64,000 nt of DNA from Vibrio pomeroyi (GTDB taxonomy: Bacteria > Pseudomonadota > Gammaproteobacteria > Enterobacterales > Vibrionaceae). Shown here in pieces: positions 56,277 through 64,000 of the stretch. The translations under genes and the position numbers were made by a program. A model generated the notes under the pieces. The model was not told where the DNA came from and ran no database searches. It saw nothing but the letters and a program-made list of their open reading frames with translations. The stretch's first letter is position 1. Every line of letters starts with the position of its first letter. The stretch lies in assembly GCA_041879425.1 (NCBI GenBank), contig CP090854.1, positions 434,001 through 498,000 of the forward strand, read 5' to 3'.

Positions 56277-56460
56277 GCTTTATATTGACGTAAATTATTT
56301 AGATTTCCTTAGAATCCTTCATCCTGATATGAGCTTGGGTCAAAAATTCCCAAAGCCTATACACAATATGGTGGAGATACAGCGCGAAATCAGTACACTA
56401 AAACGTTAACAGAACAAATTATTGCCGAACTATTGGCTCAATCCACTCACTGAGAAGACT

Positions 56461-57411
56461 ATGACAGAAGCATTCAAACATATTTCAGTATTGCTTAACG
56501 AATCTATTGACGGACTTGCGATCAAACCTGACGGTACCTACATCGATGGTACCTTTGGCCGTGGTGGTCACAGCCGTACAATCCTGTCTAAACTGGGCGA
56601 GAATGGACGACTCTTTAGTATCGACCGCGATCCACAAGCGATTGCAGAAGCACAAAAGATTGATGACCCTCGTTTTACTATTATTCACGGCCCTTTCTCA
56701 GGTATGGCTGAATATGCAGAGCGTTATGACTTAGTCGGTCAAGTGGATGGCGTTTTACTGGATTTAGGTGTTTCTTCACCACAGCTGGATGATGCTGAGC
56801 GTGGCTTTAGCTTTATGAAAGATGGCCCGCTTGATATGCGTATGGATCCAACGTCAGGCATTCCTGTTTCTCAGTGGTTAGTTGAAGCAGACCTAGATGA
56901 CATCACATGGGTTATTCGTGAGTTCGGTGAAGACAAACACGCCCGTCGTATCGCGAAAGGCATCATTGCTTATCAAGAAAACGAAGAGAACGAACCGTTA
57001 ACGCGTACTGGCCAGTTGGCTAAGCTTATCTCTGATGTGGCTCCAAAAAGCTTCAAAGAGAAAAAGCACCCAGCGACTCGTGCTTTCCAAGCATTCCGCA
57101 TTTACATCAACAGTGAGCTTGAAGAGATCGATACAGCACTAAAAGGCGCGGCAAGCATTCTTGCTCCAGAAGGCCGTTTGTCTGTTATCAGCTTCCATTC
57201 ACTTGAAGATCGTATGGTGAAACGCTTTATCCGTAAAGAGAGCCAAGGCCCTCAAGTTCCACACGGCTTGCCTTTGACTGAAGAGCAGATCAAAGCGCTG
57301 GGCAGTGCTGATCTTAAGCCTGTTGGTAAAGCGATTAAACCATCAAAAGGCGAAGTGGATGAGAATACTCGTTCACGTAGCTCAGTATTACGAATCGCAG
57401 AAAAGCTATAG
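56461..57411 (+). CDS. rsmH: 16S rRNA N4-cytosine C1402 methyltransferase
   Basis: RsmH (MraW) methylates N4 of C1402 in 16S rRNA. The 316-residue protein starts [20 protein letters not shown] and shows the SAM motif [37 protein letters not shown] and the C-terminal [16 protein letters not shown]. The frame is open from a TTG at 56422, but the family start is the ATG at 56461. It is the first gene of the dcw cluster here; no mraZ precedes it. The 184-bp gap from rnpB contains a TTGGG..CCCAA repeat near 56335-56353 but no clear operator. Confidence 0.97.
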   Translation: MTEAFKHISVLLNESIDGLAIKPDGTYIDGTFGRGGHSRTILSKLGENGRLFSIDRDPQAIAEAQKIDDPRFTIIHGPFSGMAEYAERYDLVGQVDGVLLDLGVSSPQLDDAERGFSFMKDGPLDMRMDPTSGIPVSQWLVEADLDDITWVIREFGEDKHARRIAKGIIAYQENEENEPLTRTGQLAKLISDVAPKSFKEKKHPATRAFQAFRIYINSELEEIDTALKGAASILAPEGRLSVISFHSLEDRMVKRFIRKESQGPQVPHGLPLTEEQIKALGSADLKPVGKAIKPSKGEVDENTRSRSSVLRIAEKL

Positions 57412-57414
57412 TCA

Positions 57415-57732
57415 ATGAAGACCTCCAAACCAAACTTAGCCAAGATAATATTTTTTGATTTGATCTCCGTGGGTAAAGTCCCATTGGTGCTTCTTATCTG
57501 TATCTTTGCGAGTGCGATGGGGGTCGTTCTTACGACACATATGTCACGTCAGGCGATCACGCAAAAAGACATGGCATTAGTGGAGCGAGAACAGCTTGAT
57601 GATGAGTGGCGAAATTTAATGCTTGAAGAGACGGCTCTGGCTGAACACAGTCGCGTTCAAGCATCGGCAAAACGAGAGCTAGACATGAAACGTCCAGACT
57701 CTGACAAAGAAGTTGTGATCACACTGAAATGA
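57415..57732 (+). CDS. ftsL: Cell division protein FtsL
   Basis: FtsL is a small bitopic protein that joins FtsB and FtsQ and activates FtsWI. The 105-residue protein has a short cytoplasmic start, one membrane segment (VPLVLLICIFASAMGVVLTT, about 22-41) and a periplasmic coiled coil ending in the usual ESDKEVVITLK-like tail (here DSDKEVVITLK). It starts four bases after the rsmH stop and overlaps ftsI by four bases. Confidence 0.95.
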   Translation: MKTSKPNLAKIIFFDLISVGKVPLVLLICIFASAMGVVLTTHMSRQAITQKDMALVEREQLDDEWRNLMLEETALAEHSRVQASAKRELDMKRPDSDKEVVITLK

Positions 57733-59486
57733 CCGGTAAAAAGGAAAAAGCACCCGCGAAAACCGTTAATAAATCAACGAAAGAGCGTGTGAAGAGCGAA
57801 AAGGATTCGGATCCCATTCTGATTAAATGGCGTTTTAACGTTGTTATTGCTTTCGTGTTTCTTGCCTTTGCTGCACTCGTAGGTCGTGTGGCTTACATCC
57901 AAATCATTGAACCAGATAATTTAATTCGTCAGGGTGACCTTCGCTCGGTACGTGTTAAAGCTATTCCTTCCGCTCGCGGTATTATCTCTGACCGCAATGG
58001 CGAACCGCTTGCTGTGAGTGTTCCGGTAGAAGCTGTATGGGCCGACCCTAAGACTATTTTCGATAAGAATGGCATGGCTCAAATTGATCGTTGGTATGCG
58101 TTAGCCGATGTACTTGGCCTAGAACGTCAATCGATGATCGATAAGATCTCTAGCAACAAATCCCGCCGATTTATTTATCTACAAAGACAAGTTAGCCCTG
58201 CGATGGCTAAGTATATTCGTGAGCTAAAGCTGGTGGGTGTTGGCCTTAAAGCAGAATCTCGTCGTTATTACCCTGCTGGTGAAGTCAGTGCGCATCTCAT
58301 TGGTGTAACTGGAATAGACGGACACGGTCTAGAAGGTGTCGAGCGCAGCTACGACAAATGGCTCACGGGTGAGGCGGGTAAGCGAACCATCCGTAAAGAT
58401 CGTTATGGTCGTGTTGTTGAAAACATTGCTCTAGAAGAGCGTGAAGAGGGTAAGCCTCTTGAATTAACGATCGATCAACGATTACAAGCTATTGCTTATC
58501 GAGCAATTAAGCAGGCCGTAGCCGATCATAAGGCGACGTCTGGCTCAGCGATTTTATTGGATGTAAAAACTGGCGCTGTATTGGCTATGGTTAATGCCCC
58601 TTCTTACAACCCGAACAATCGCGCTGACTTACAAAGCTTCAAAATGCGTAACCGCGTGCTGACCGATGCGATGGAACCCGGCTCTACAGTAAAACCGTTT
58701 GTGGTTTTGGCTGCATTAGAGAACGGTACCGCAGACCCAGATATCGTTATTGATACTGGCAACGGCATTATGCAGATCGGTGGTAGCCGTGTACGAGACT
58801 CTTCTAAAGTGGGTAAGGCTGACTTAGCTTTGATCCTCAAGAAGTCGAGTAACATCGGTGTGGCGAAATTGGCACTTAACATGCCACTTGAAGCCTTGCT
58901 TGGAATGTACAGCTCTGTTGGTCTAGGCGAGATGTCTGGTCTGAACTTAATCGGTGAAACCAGTGGTATTTTCCCGAACCGTCGTCGTTGGTCTAAGTTT
59001 GAAATTGCTACCTTATCATTCGGTTATGGCTTGTCGGTTACGCCGATGCAGTTAGCGCATGCTTATGCAACATTGGCCAACAAAGGCATGTATGAACCGA
59101 TTCATATCATTAAGAGTAACGATCAAGATTTTTCTAAGCAGATCATCAAGCGCGAGAACGCGGAACTGGTTTTGAATATGCTAGAAGGGGTGACTCAAAA
59201 AGGTGGTACGGCAACAAGAGCGGCGGTACCAGGTTACCGAGTTGCAGCCAAAACGGGTACATCTCGTAAGGCTGAAGCGGGCGGATACAGTGATGAATAC
59301 ATTGCGATTACCGCAGGCTTTGCCCCTGTTAGTGACCCAAGAGTCGCGCTGGTTGTTGTGGTTAATGAGCCTCAAGGCGACCTTTACTATGGCGGTTCAG
59401 TCGCAGCCCCCGTTTTTTCTGAAATCATGAAGGGTGCACTGCAAATACTCAATGTCCCTGCTGATGAAAACAAGTTTCAAGAATAG
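57729..59486 (+). CDS. ftsI: Septal peptidoglycan transpeptidase FtsI (PBP3)
   Basis: FtsI is the division-specific class B penicillin-binding protein that crosslinks septal peptidoglycan with FtsW. The 585-residue protein has an N-terminal anchor (VVIAFVFLAFAALVGRVAYI, about 35-54), the pedestal domain with RGIISDRNGEPLAVSVPVEA, and the transpeptidase domain with catalytic SxxK (MEPGSTVKPF), SxN (KKSSNIG) and KTG (AAKTGTSRKAEAGG). The length matches E. coli (588). Confidence 0.97.
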   Translation: MTGKKEKAPAKTVNKSTKERVKSEKDSDPILIKWRFNVVIAFVFLAFAALVGRVAYIQIIEPDNLIRQGDLRSVRVKAIPSARGIISDRNGEPLAVSVPVEAVWADPKTIFDKNGMAQIDRWYALADVLGLERQSMIDKISSNKSRRFIYLQRQVSPAMAKYIRELKLVGVGLKAESRRYYPAGEVSAHLIGVTGIDGHGLEGVERSYDKWLTGEAGKRTIRKDRYGRVVENIALEEREEGKPLELTIDQRLQAIAYRAIKQAVADHKATSGSAILLDVKTGAVLAMVNAPSYNPNNRADLQSFKMRNRVLTDAMEPGSTVKPFVVLAALENGTADPDIVIDTGNGIMQIGGSRVRDSSKVGKADLALILKKSSNIGVAKLALNMPLEALLGMYSSVGLGEMSGLNLIGETSGIFPNRRRWSKFEIATLSFGYGLSVTPMQLAHAYATLANKGMYEPIHIIKSNDQDFSKQIIKRENAELVLNMLEGVTQKGGTATRAAVPGYRVAAKTGTSRKAEAGGYSDEYIAITAGFAPVSDPRVALVVVVNEPQGDLYYGGSVAAPVFSEIMKGALQILNVPADENKFQE

Positions 59487-59504
59487 AGCCAATCAGGATT
59501 CAAT

Positions 59505-60989
59505 ATGAGTAATAGCCTCACGCTGTCATCTTTACTTTCTCCTTGGGGATACTTCAGTTCTTCTGAGCTAGATGCGATTGCTGTTGAGCAGTTGGAGTTG
59601 GATAGTCGTGCGATCAAGGACGGTGATATCTTTGTTGCCATTGTTGGACATGCCGTTGATGGTCGTCGCTTTATCGATAAAGCCATCGCTCAAGGTGCGA
59701 AAGCCGTTATTGCACAGGCGGGTGATGACAAAGCTCATGGCTTGGTTGAGTGGTTAAATGAAGTTCCTGTTGTTTATGTAGCAGAGCTAAATTCAATTCT
59801 CTCTGAACTGGCTGGTCGAGTTTATTCTTCTCAAGCGACCAAACTGATTGGCGTTACAGGCACCAATGGCAAAACCACCATCACCCAATTGATTGCTCAA
59901 TGGCTAGATCTTGTTGGTCAGCGCTCTGCGGTAATGGGCACTACAGGTAATGGCTTCTTAGATAATCTAAAAACAGCGGCTAACACCACAGGCAGCGCGA
60001 TAGAAATACAGCGCACGTTGAGTGAGTTGGCTGAAGAAAAAGCCGTTTATACTGCGATGGAAATCTCTTCTCATGGTTTGGTTCAAGGCCGAGTAAAAGC
60101 GTTGGATTTTGAGGTTGGTGTCTTTACTAACCTGAGCCGTGATCACCTTGATTACCACGGCACGATGGAAGAGTACGCACTGGCTAAGAAAAGCTTGTTT
60201 ACTCAACATAAATGCAAGCATGCAGTGATCAACGTGGATGATGAAGTAGGCAAGGCATGGATGTCAGATTTGTCCAATGTAATAGCCGTTTCATTGCTTC
60301 CGTTGTCTGGTTACCAACAGTCGGTGTGGGCATCTGATGTCGCTTATGCAGAAACAGGCATTCAGATGTCTTTTGATGGTAGCTGGGGGCAAGGTCAGCT
60401 TTCGGCTCCATTAATTGGTCAATTCAACGCATCAAATGTATTGGTTGCTTTCGCGACTCTGCTTTCATTGGGCATCGATAAGCAAATCTTGATCGACACA
60501 GCGCCTCAACTGCAACCGGTTATTGGTCGCATGGAATTGTTCCAAGTTCCGAGCAAAGCAAAAGTCGTTGTCGATTACGCGCACACGCCAGATGCTCTAG
60601 AAAAAGCGTTGGCCGCCTTACGTGTTCACTGCTCTGGAAAACTATGGGCAATCTTTGGCTGTGGTGGTGATCGTGACACAGGTAAGCGCCCAATGATGGC
60701 GGTAACGGCTGAGCAGTTCGCCGACAAAATCATTATTTCAGATGACAATCCTCGCAGCGAAGATCCTGCTTTGATTGTTAAAGACATGCTAGCTGGCTTA
60801 AGCGAACCTGATTCTGCATTCGTCGAGCACGATCGCTATCAAGCGGTTAAGTTTGCCCTAGAACAGGCTGGCAGCAGTGACATTATTCTTTTGGCTGGTA
60901 AAGGCCATGAGGATTACCAAGTATTGAAAGACGAAACGATCCATTACTCAGATCGCGAGTCTGCGCTCCAACTTTTAGGTATTTCATAA
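59505..60989 (+). CDS. murE: UDP-MurNAc-L-Ala-D-Glu:meso-diaminopimelate ligase
   Basis: MurE adds meso-diaminopimelate to the peptidoglycan precursor. The 494-residue protein has the Mur ligase ATP site ([18 protein letters not shown]), the central domain motif [11 protein letters not shown] with [13 protein letters not shown], and the DNPRSEDP motif that selects diaminopimelate over lysine. It starts 18 bases after ftsI and its last base is the first base of murF. Confidence 0.97.
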   Translation: MSNSLTLSSLLSPWGYFSSSELDAIAVEQLELDSRAIKDGDIFVAIVGHAVDGRRFIDKAIAQGAKAVIAQAGDDKAHGLVEWLNEVPVVYVAELNSILSELAGRVYSSQATKLIGVTGTNGKTTITQLIAQWLDLVGQRSAVMGTTGNGFLDNLKTAANTTGSAIEIQRTLSELAEEKAVYTAMEISSHGLVQGRVKALDFEVGVFTNLSRDHLDYHGTMEEYALAKKSLFTQHKCKHAVINVDDEVGKAWMSDLSNVIAVSLLPLSGYQQSVWASDVAYAETGIQMSFDGSWGQGQLSAPLIGQFNASNVLVAFATLLSLGIDKQILIDTAPQLQPVIGRMELFQVPSKAKVVVDYAHTPDALEKALAALRVHCSGKLWAIFGCGGDRDTGKRPMMAVTAEQFADKIIISDDNPRSEDPALIVKDMLAGLSEPDSAFVEHDRYQAVKFALEQAGSSDIILLAGKGHEDYQVLKDETIHYSDRESALQLLGIS

Positions 60990-62362
60990 TGATTGATGTA
61001 TCACTTGAGCAGATCTGCTCAGCGGTGAGCGGTCAGCTGATTGAGGCTGGCAAGTCGAGCAATAGTGTTATTAATGCGGTTTCTACTGACACTCGTACTG
61101 TTGAAGAAGGTGCACTGTTTGTTGCTCTTGTTGGTGAACGTTTTGATGCGCATGACTTTTGTCATCAAGCGGTAGAGGCTAATGCGAGCGCGTTGTTAGT
61201 CGAACGAAAACTTGACCTAAATATTACTCAAGTTGTTGTTGAAGACACTAAACTTGCTTTAGGTCAGCTAAGTGCTTGGATTCACGAGCAATGTAACGTC
61301 CCAACTATGGCGATTACAGGTAGCTGCGGTAAGACGACCGTTAAAGAGATGGTCGCAAGTATTTTACAACAACGTGGCAAGGTACTGTTTACAGCGGGTA
61401 ACTTCAATAATGATATTGGTGTACCGCTAACTCTGCTACGCAGTGAGCCAAGCGATGACTATGCGGTGATTGAACTGGGCGCGAACCATATCGGTGAAAT
61501 TGCTTACACCACACAGCTAGTGAAACCACAGGTTGCTTTGGTGAACAATGTTGCTGCGGCGCACTTAGAAGGGTTTGGTTCTATCGATGGTGTTAAGCAA
61601 GCGAAAGGTGAAATCTTTCAGGGGCTTGCTGCTGGTGATACTGCTATTGTTAATCTAGAGAGCAACGGTGGTGACTTTTGGAATAACGTACTTGCAGATA
61701 AAAGCGTACTGACATTTTCAGAAAGCGACAGCAAGGCGGATTACTTTGCTAAGAATATTCGCATTAATGAGCAAGGTGAAGCTTGCTTTGATATGCAGAC
61801 ACCGCAAGGTGCAATGGCAGTCGAACTTGGCATTATTGGTCAGCACAACGTGGCAAATGCGTTGGCGGCTGCGGCGTTAAGTACTCAATTTGGTGCGACG
61901 CTTGAAGAAGTAAAAAGCGGTTTAGCGAACCTTATCTCGGTTAAAGGTCGAGTTGAGGTTCAACAATTAAGTCAGAATATCAAGCTGATAGATGACAGTT
62001 ATAACGCCAGCGTACCTGCAATGAAGGCAGCAGCAAAATTGCTGTCGAGCTTCAAAGGTCAACGTTGGTTGATTTTAGGCAATATGGCTGAATTAGGCGA
62101 CGAAAGCCTTGCACTTCACCGTCAAGTCGGTGAATATGCTGCCCCATTCGCTTTTGAGCATGTACTCACTTACGGTGATGATACCAAGGTGATTAGTGAG
62201 GTCTGTAACGGAACTCACTTTGCAACGCATCAAGCGATGATCGCGCACATAGAGCAGCACTTAAGCTTGCCAGAAAACGCGTCACATACCTTGTTGGTAA
62301 AAGGCGCGAATAGTGCAGGAATGAGTAAAATAGCCGCTGCTTTAAAGGAGAACTTTTCATGA
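60989..62362 (+). CDS. murF: UDP-MurNAc-tripeptide:D-alanyl-D-alanine ligase
   Basis: MurF adds D-Ala-D-Ala to complete the UDP-MurNAc pentapeptide. The 457-residue protein has the Mur ligase ATP loop [18 protein letters not shown], the [16 protein letters not shown] segment, [17 protein letters not shown] and the C-domain [16 protein letters not shown]. It overlaps murE by one base and mraY by four, so it is tightly coupled in the cluster. Confidence 0.97.
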   Translation: MIDVSLEQICSAVSGQLIEAGKSSNSVINAVSTDTRTVEEGALFVALVGERFDAHDFCHQAVEANASALLVERKLDLNITQVVVEDTKLALGQLSAWIHEQCNVPTMAITGSCGKTTVKEMVASILQQRGKVLFTAGNFNNDIGVPLTLLRSEPSDDYAVIELGANHIGEIAYTTQLVKPQVALVNNVAAAHLEGFGSIDGVKQAKGEIFQGLAAGDTAIVNLESNGGDFWNNVLADKSVLTFSESDSKADYFAKNIRINEQGEACFDMQTPQGAMAVELGIIGQHNVANALAAAALSTQFGATLEEVKSGLANLISVKGRVEVQQLSQNIKLIDDSYNASVPAMKAAAKLLSSFKGQRWLILGNMAELGDESLALHRQVGEYAAPFAFEHVLTYGDDTKVISEVCNGTHFATHQAMIAHIEQHLSLPENASHTLLVKGANSAGMSKIAAALKENFS

Positions 62363-63441
62363 TAATTTGGCTTGCAGAGCTACTACAGCCACACTTTTCT
62401 TTCTTCCGTTTGTTCGAATACCTATCGTTTCGTGCAATCGCGAGTATTTTGACAGCTTTATGTCTGTCGCTGTGGATGGGACCTCGTTTAATTGAGCGTC
62501 TGCAAATGCTACAAATTGGCCAAGTTGTTCGTAATGACGGTCCAGAATCTCACTTCAGCAAACGTGGTACACCAACCATGGGCGGTGTGATGATCCTTGC
62601 TGCCATCATTATTACAGTATTGATGTGGGCTGATCTTTCAAACCCTTACGTTTGGGCTGTATTGGTTGTTCTTGGCGGTTACGGTGCGGTCGGTTTTGTT
62701 GATGACTATCGTAAAGTCGTTCGTAAGAACACCGATGGCTTGATTGCACGCTGGAAGTATTTCTGGCAATCAGCGATTGCATTGGTTGTGGCATTTGCTC
62801 TGTATGCTCACGGACACGACACCGCTGCAACGCAATTGGTTGTTCCTTTCTTCAAAGATGTGATGCCACAACTTGGTTTACTGTACATTGTACTAACTTA
62901 CTTTGTTATTGTGGGTACCAGTAACGCAGTAAACCTAACGGATGGCCTAGATGGCTTGGCGATCATGCCAACGGTTATGGTTGCGGCTGGCTTCGCTGTT
63001 ATCGCTTGGGCGACAGGTAACGTTAACTTCGCGGCATACCTACACATTCCATACATTCCATACACCTCTGAACTGGTTGTGGTATGTACTGCTATCGTGG
63101 GTGCTGGCCTTGGTTTCCTATGGTTTAACACCTACCCAGCACAAGTATTCATGGGTGATGTTGGCTCTCTAGCACTGGGTGGTGCGTTAGGTGTGATTGC
63201 GGTACTTGTTCGTCAAGAGTTGGTACTGGTTATTATGGGCGGTGTGTTTGTAATGGAGACCTTGTCAGTAATCCTGCAGGTGGGTTCTTACAAATTGCGT
63301 GGTCAACGTATTTTCCGTATGGCACCGATTCACCACCACTATGAGCTTAAAGGCTGGCCTGAGCCGCGCGTAATCGTGCGCTTCTGGATTATCTCAATGG
63401 TATTAGTACTGGTTGGCCTAGCGACTCTGAAAGTTCGTTAA
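62359..63441 (+). CDS. mraY: Phospho-MurNAc-pentapeptide transferase MraY
   Basis: MraY transfers phospho-MurNAc-pentapeptide to undecaprenyl phosphate, giving lipid I. The 360-residue length equals E. coli MraY, with about ten membrane helices. Catalytic motifs are visible: [35 protein letters not shown] and [15 protein letters not shown], plus the [14 protein letters not shown] loop. The substrate lipid is recycled by UppP, also encoded in this window. Confidence 0.97.
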   Translation: MIIWLAELLQPHFSFFRLFEYLSFRAIASILTALCLSLWMGPRLIERLQMLQIGQVVRNDGPESHFSKRGTPTMGGVMILAAIIITVLMWADLSNPYVWAVLVVLGGYGAVGFVDDYRKVVRKNTDGLIARWKYFWQSAIALVVAFALYAHGHDTAATQLVVPFFKDVMPQLGLLYIVLTYFVIVGTSNAVNLTDGLDGLAIMPTVMVAAGFAVIAWATGNVNFAAYLHIPYIPYTSELVVVCTAIVGAGLGFLWFNTYPAQVFMGDVGSLALGGALGVIAVLVRQELVLVIMGGVFVMETLSVILQVGSYKLRGQRIFRMAPIHHHYELKGWPEPRVIVRFWIISMVLVLVGLATLKVR

Positions 63442-63499
63442 TCCTATGCGAGCCTCTGTCATAGAGGCTCTTTAAAACTATTAAGAGCATCTTGTTTAA

Positions 63500-64000
63500 A
63501 TGGAACGTTGGCAAAATATTCAAAATGTAGTGGTTGTGGGGCTCGGTGTTACCGGGCTCTCTGTCGTTAAACATCTCGTAAAATATCAGCCACACACACA
63601 TGTGAAGGTAATCGATACGCGAGAACTACCGCCGGGCAGAGAGTCTTTGCCTGAATCGGTAGAGCTGCATTCTGGAAGCTGGAATACCCAATGGTTGGCT
63701 GAGGCTGATTTAGTGGTAGCTAATCCAGGTATCGCCTTAGCAACCCCTGAAATTCAAGATGTTGTTCAAGCTGGTACGCCTGTTGTCGGTGACATTGAGT
63801 TGTTTGGCTGGGCGGTGAATAAACCCGTCGTGGCGATCACAGGCTCAAATGGCAAGAGTACCGTGACGGATTTGACTGGTGTGCTTGCTAAAGCGGCAGG
63901 GCTTAACGTTGGTGTCGGTGGCAATATTGGTATTCCGGCTTTAGACCTTCTTGAGCTTGATGCGGATTTGTATGTTCTTGAGCTCTCAAGCTTCCAGTTA
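63500..64000 (+). CDS. murD: UDP-MurNAc-L-alanine:D-glutamate ligase MurD, partial (5' part)
   Basis: From the ATG at 63500 the frame is open for 167 codons to the window edge. The protein starts [20 protein letters not shown], with the Rossmann-like N-domain, [15 protein letters not shown] and the ATP loop [20 protein letters not shown], then [15 protein letters not shown] and [10 protein letters not shown]. MurD adds D-glutamate to UDP-MurNAc-L-Ala. The Shine-Dalgarno is weak (AAGAG about 13 bases away). The remainder lies outside the window. Confidence 0.95.
   Translation, partial: MERWQNIQNVVVVGLGVTGLSVVKHLVKYQPHTHVKVIDTRELPPGRESLPESVELHSGSWNTQWLAEADLVVANPGIALATPEIQDVVQAGTPVVGDIELFGWAVNKPVVAITGSNGKSTVTDLTGVLAKAAGLNVGVGGNIGIPALDLLELDADLYVLELSSFQL

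Noticed and set aside
1..64000. Mobile elements, toxin-antitoxin pairs, secondary-metabolite or defence systems
   Set aside because: I looked for transposases, integrases, att repeats, paired small ORFs and defence-type domains and saw none. The window is continuous core chromosome.

Overview
This window is a stretch of core chromosome from a gammaproteobacterium, almost certainly a Vibrio. The evidence is the gene content and order: pykF / DeoR-type regulator / glmS, the rpsU-yqeY-dnaG-rpoD operon, cca divergent from gspAB, degS-degQ-zapG/zapE, rplM-rpsI-petABC-sspAB, and rsmI-rnpB-dcw cluster. Base composition (about 45% GC by eye) and codon use look even throughout. I see no insertion sequence, prophage, integron or CRISPR. 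A Splendidus-clade species is plausible, but the sequence alone does not prove it.

Layout. 1-700: the last 38 codons of a GGDEF protein, then a 377-bp non-coding stretch rich in inverted repeats, then a probable 43-residue membrane protein. 700-7500: a GntR/FCD regulator, pyruvate kinase, a DeoR-type regulator upstream of glmS, and O-acetylhomoserine sulfhydrylase. 7600-12430 (minus strand): tRNA-Ile2(CAU), then the macromolecular synthesis operon rpsU-yqeY-dnaG-rpoD. 12600-21200: tsaD, an alpha/beta hydrolase, plsY, folB-folK, uppP, cca and gspAB. 21200-34100: an SH3/YgiM-like protein, a Pit phosphate transporter with its DUF47 partner, triphosphatase ygiF, a K+ channel, a chemoreceptor, glnE, hldE and tolC. 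34300-41300: nudF-yqiB-cpdA-yqiA-parE-parC. 41400-45900: periplasmic proteases degS and degQ, then zapG and zapE. 46100-51100: rplM-rpsI, the cytochrome bc1 operon petABC and sspAB. 51200-55600: dolP, diaA, yraN and lpoA (minus strand) and rsmI (plus strand). 55790-56232: RNase P RNA. 56461 to the end: the division and cell wall cluster rsmH-ftsL-ftsI-murE-murF-mraY-murD, with murD cut by the window edge.

Many genes serve envelope growth: glmS for UDP-GlcNAc precursors, uppP for the lipid carrier, murE/F/D and mraY for lipid II, ftsI/L and lpoA for septal and lateral synthesis, hldE for LPS heptose, plsY for phospholipid, and degS/degQ/dolP/tolC for envelope quality and export. The rest is mostly information processing (rpoD, dnaG, rpsU, rplM, rpsI, parE/C, tsaD, cca, rnpB, rsmH, rsmI).

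The most unusual feature is inside rnpB. A 24-nt unit is repeated three times in tandem at 55819-55890, at the position of the P3 helix, so the RNA carries three consecutive GUCC-UUCG-GGA hairpin elements where the E. coli RNA has one. Other points of interest are the lack of mraZ at the head of the dcw cluster, the palindromes and small ORF at 249-627, a short ORF with a strong ribosome binding site overlapping the petA start, and a structured rplM leader. I found no clear undescribed multi-gene system here.
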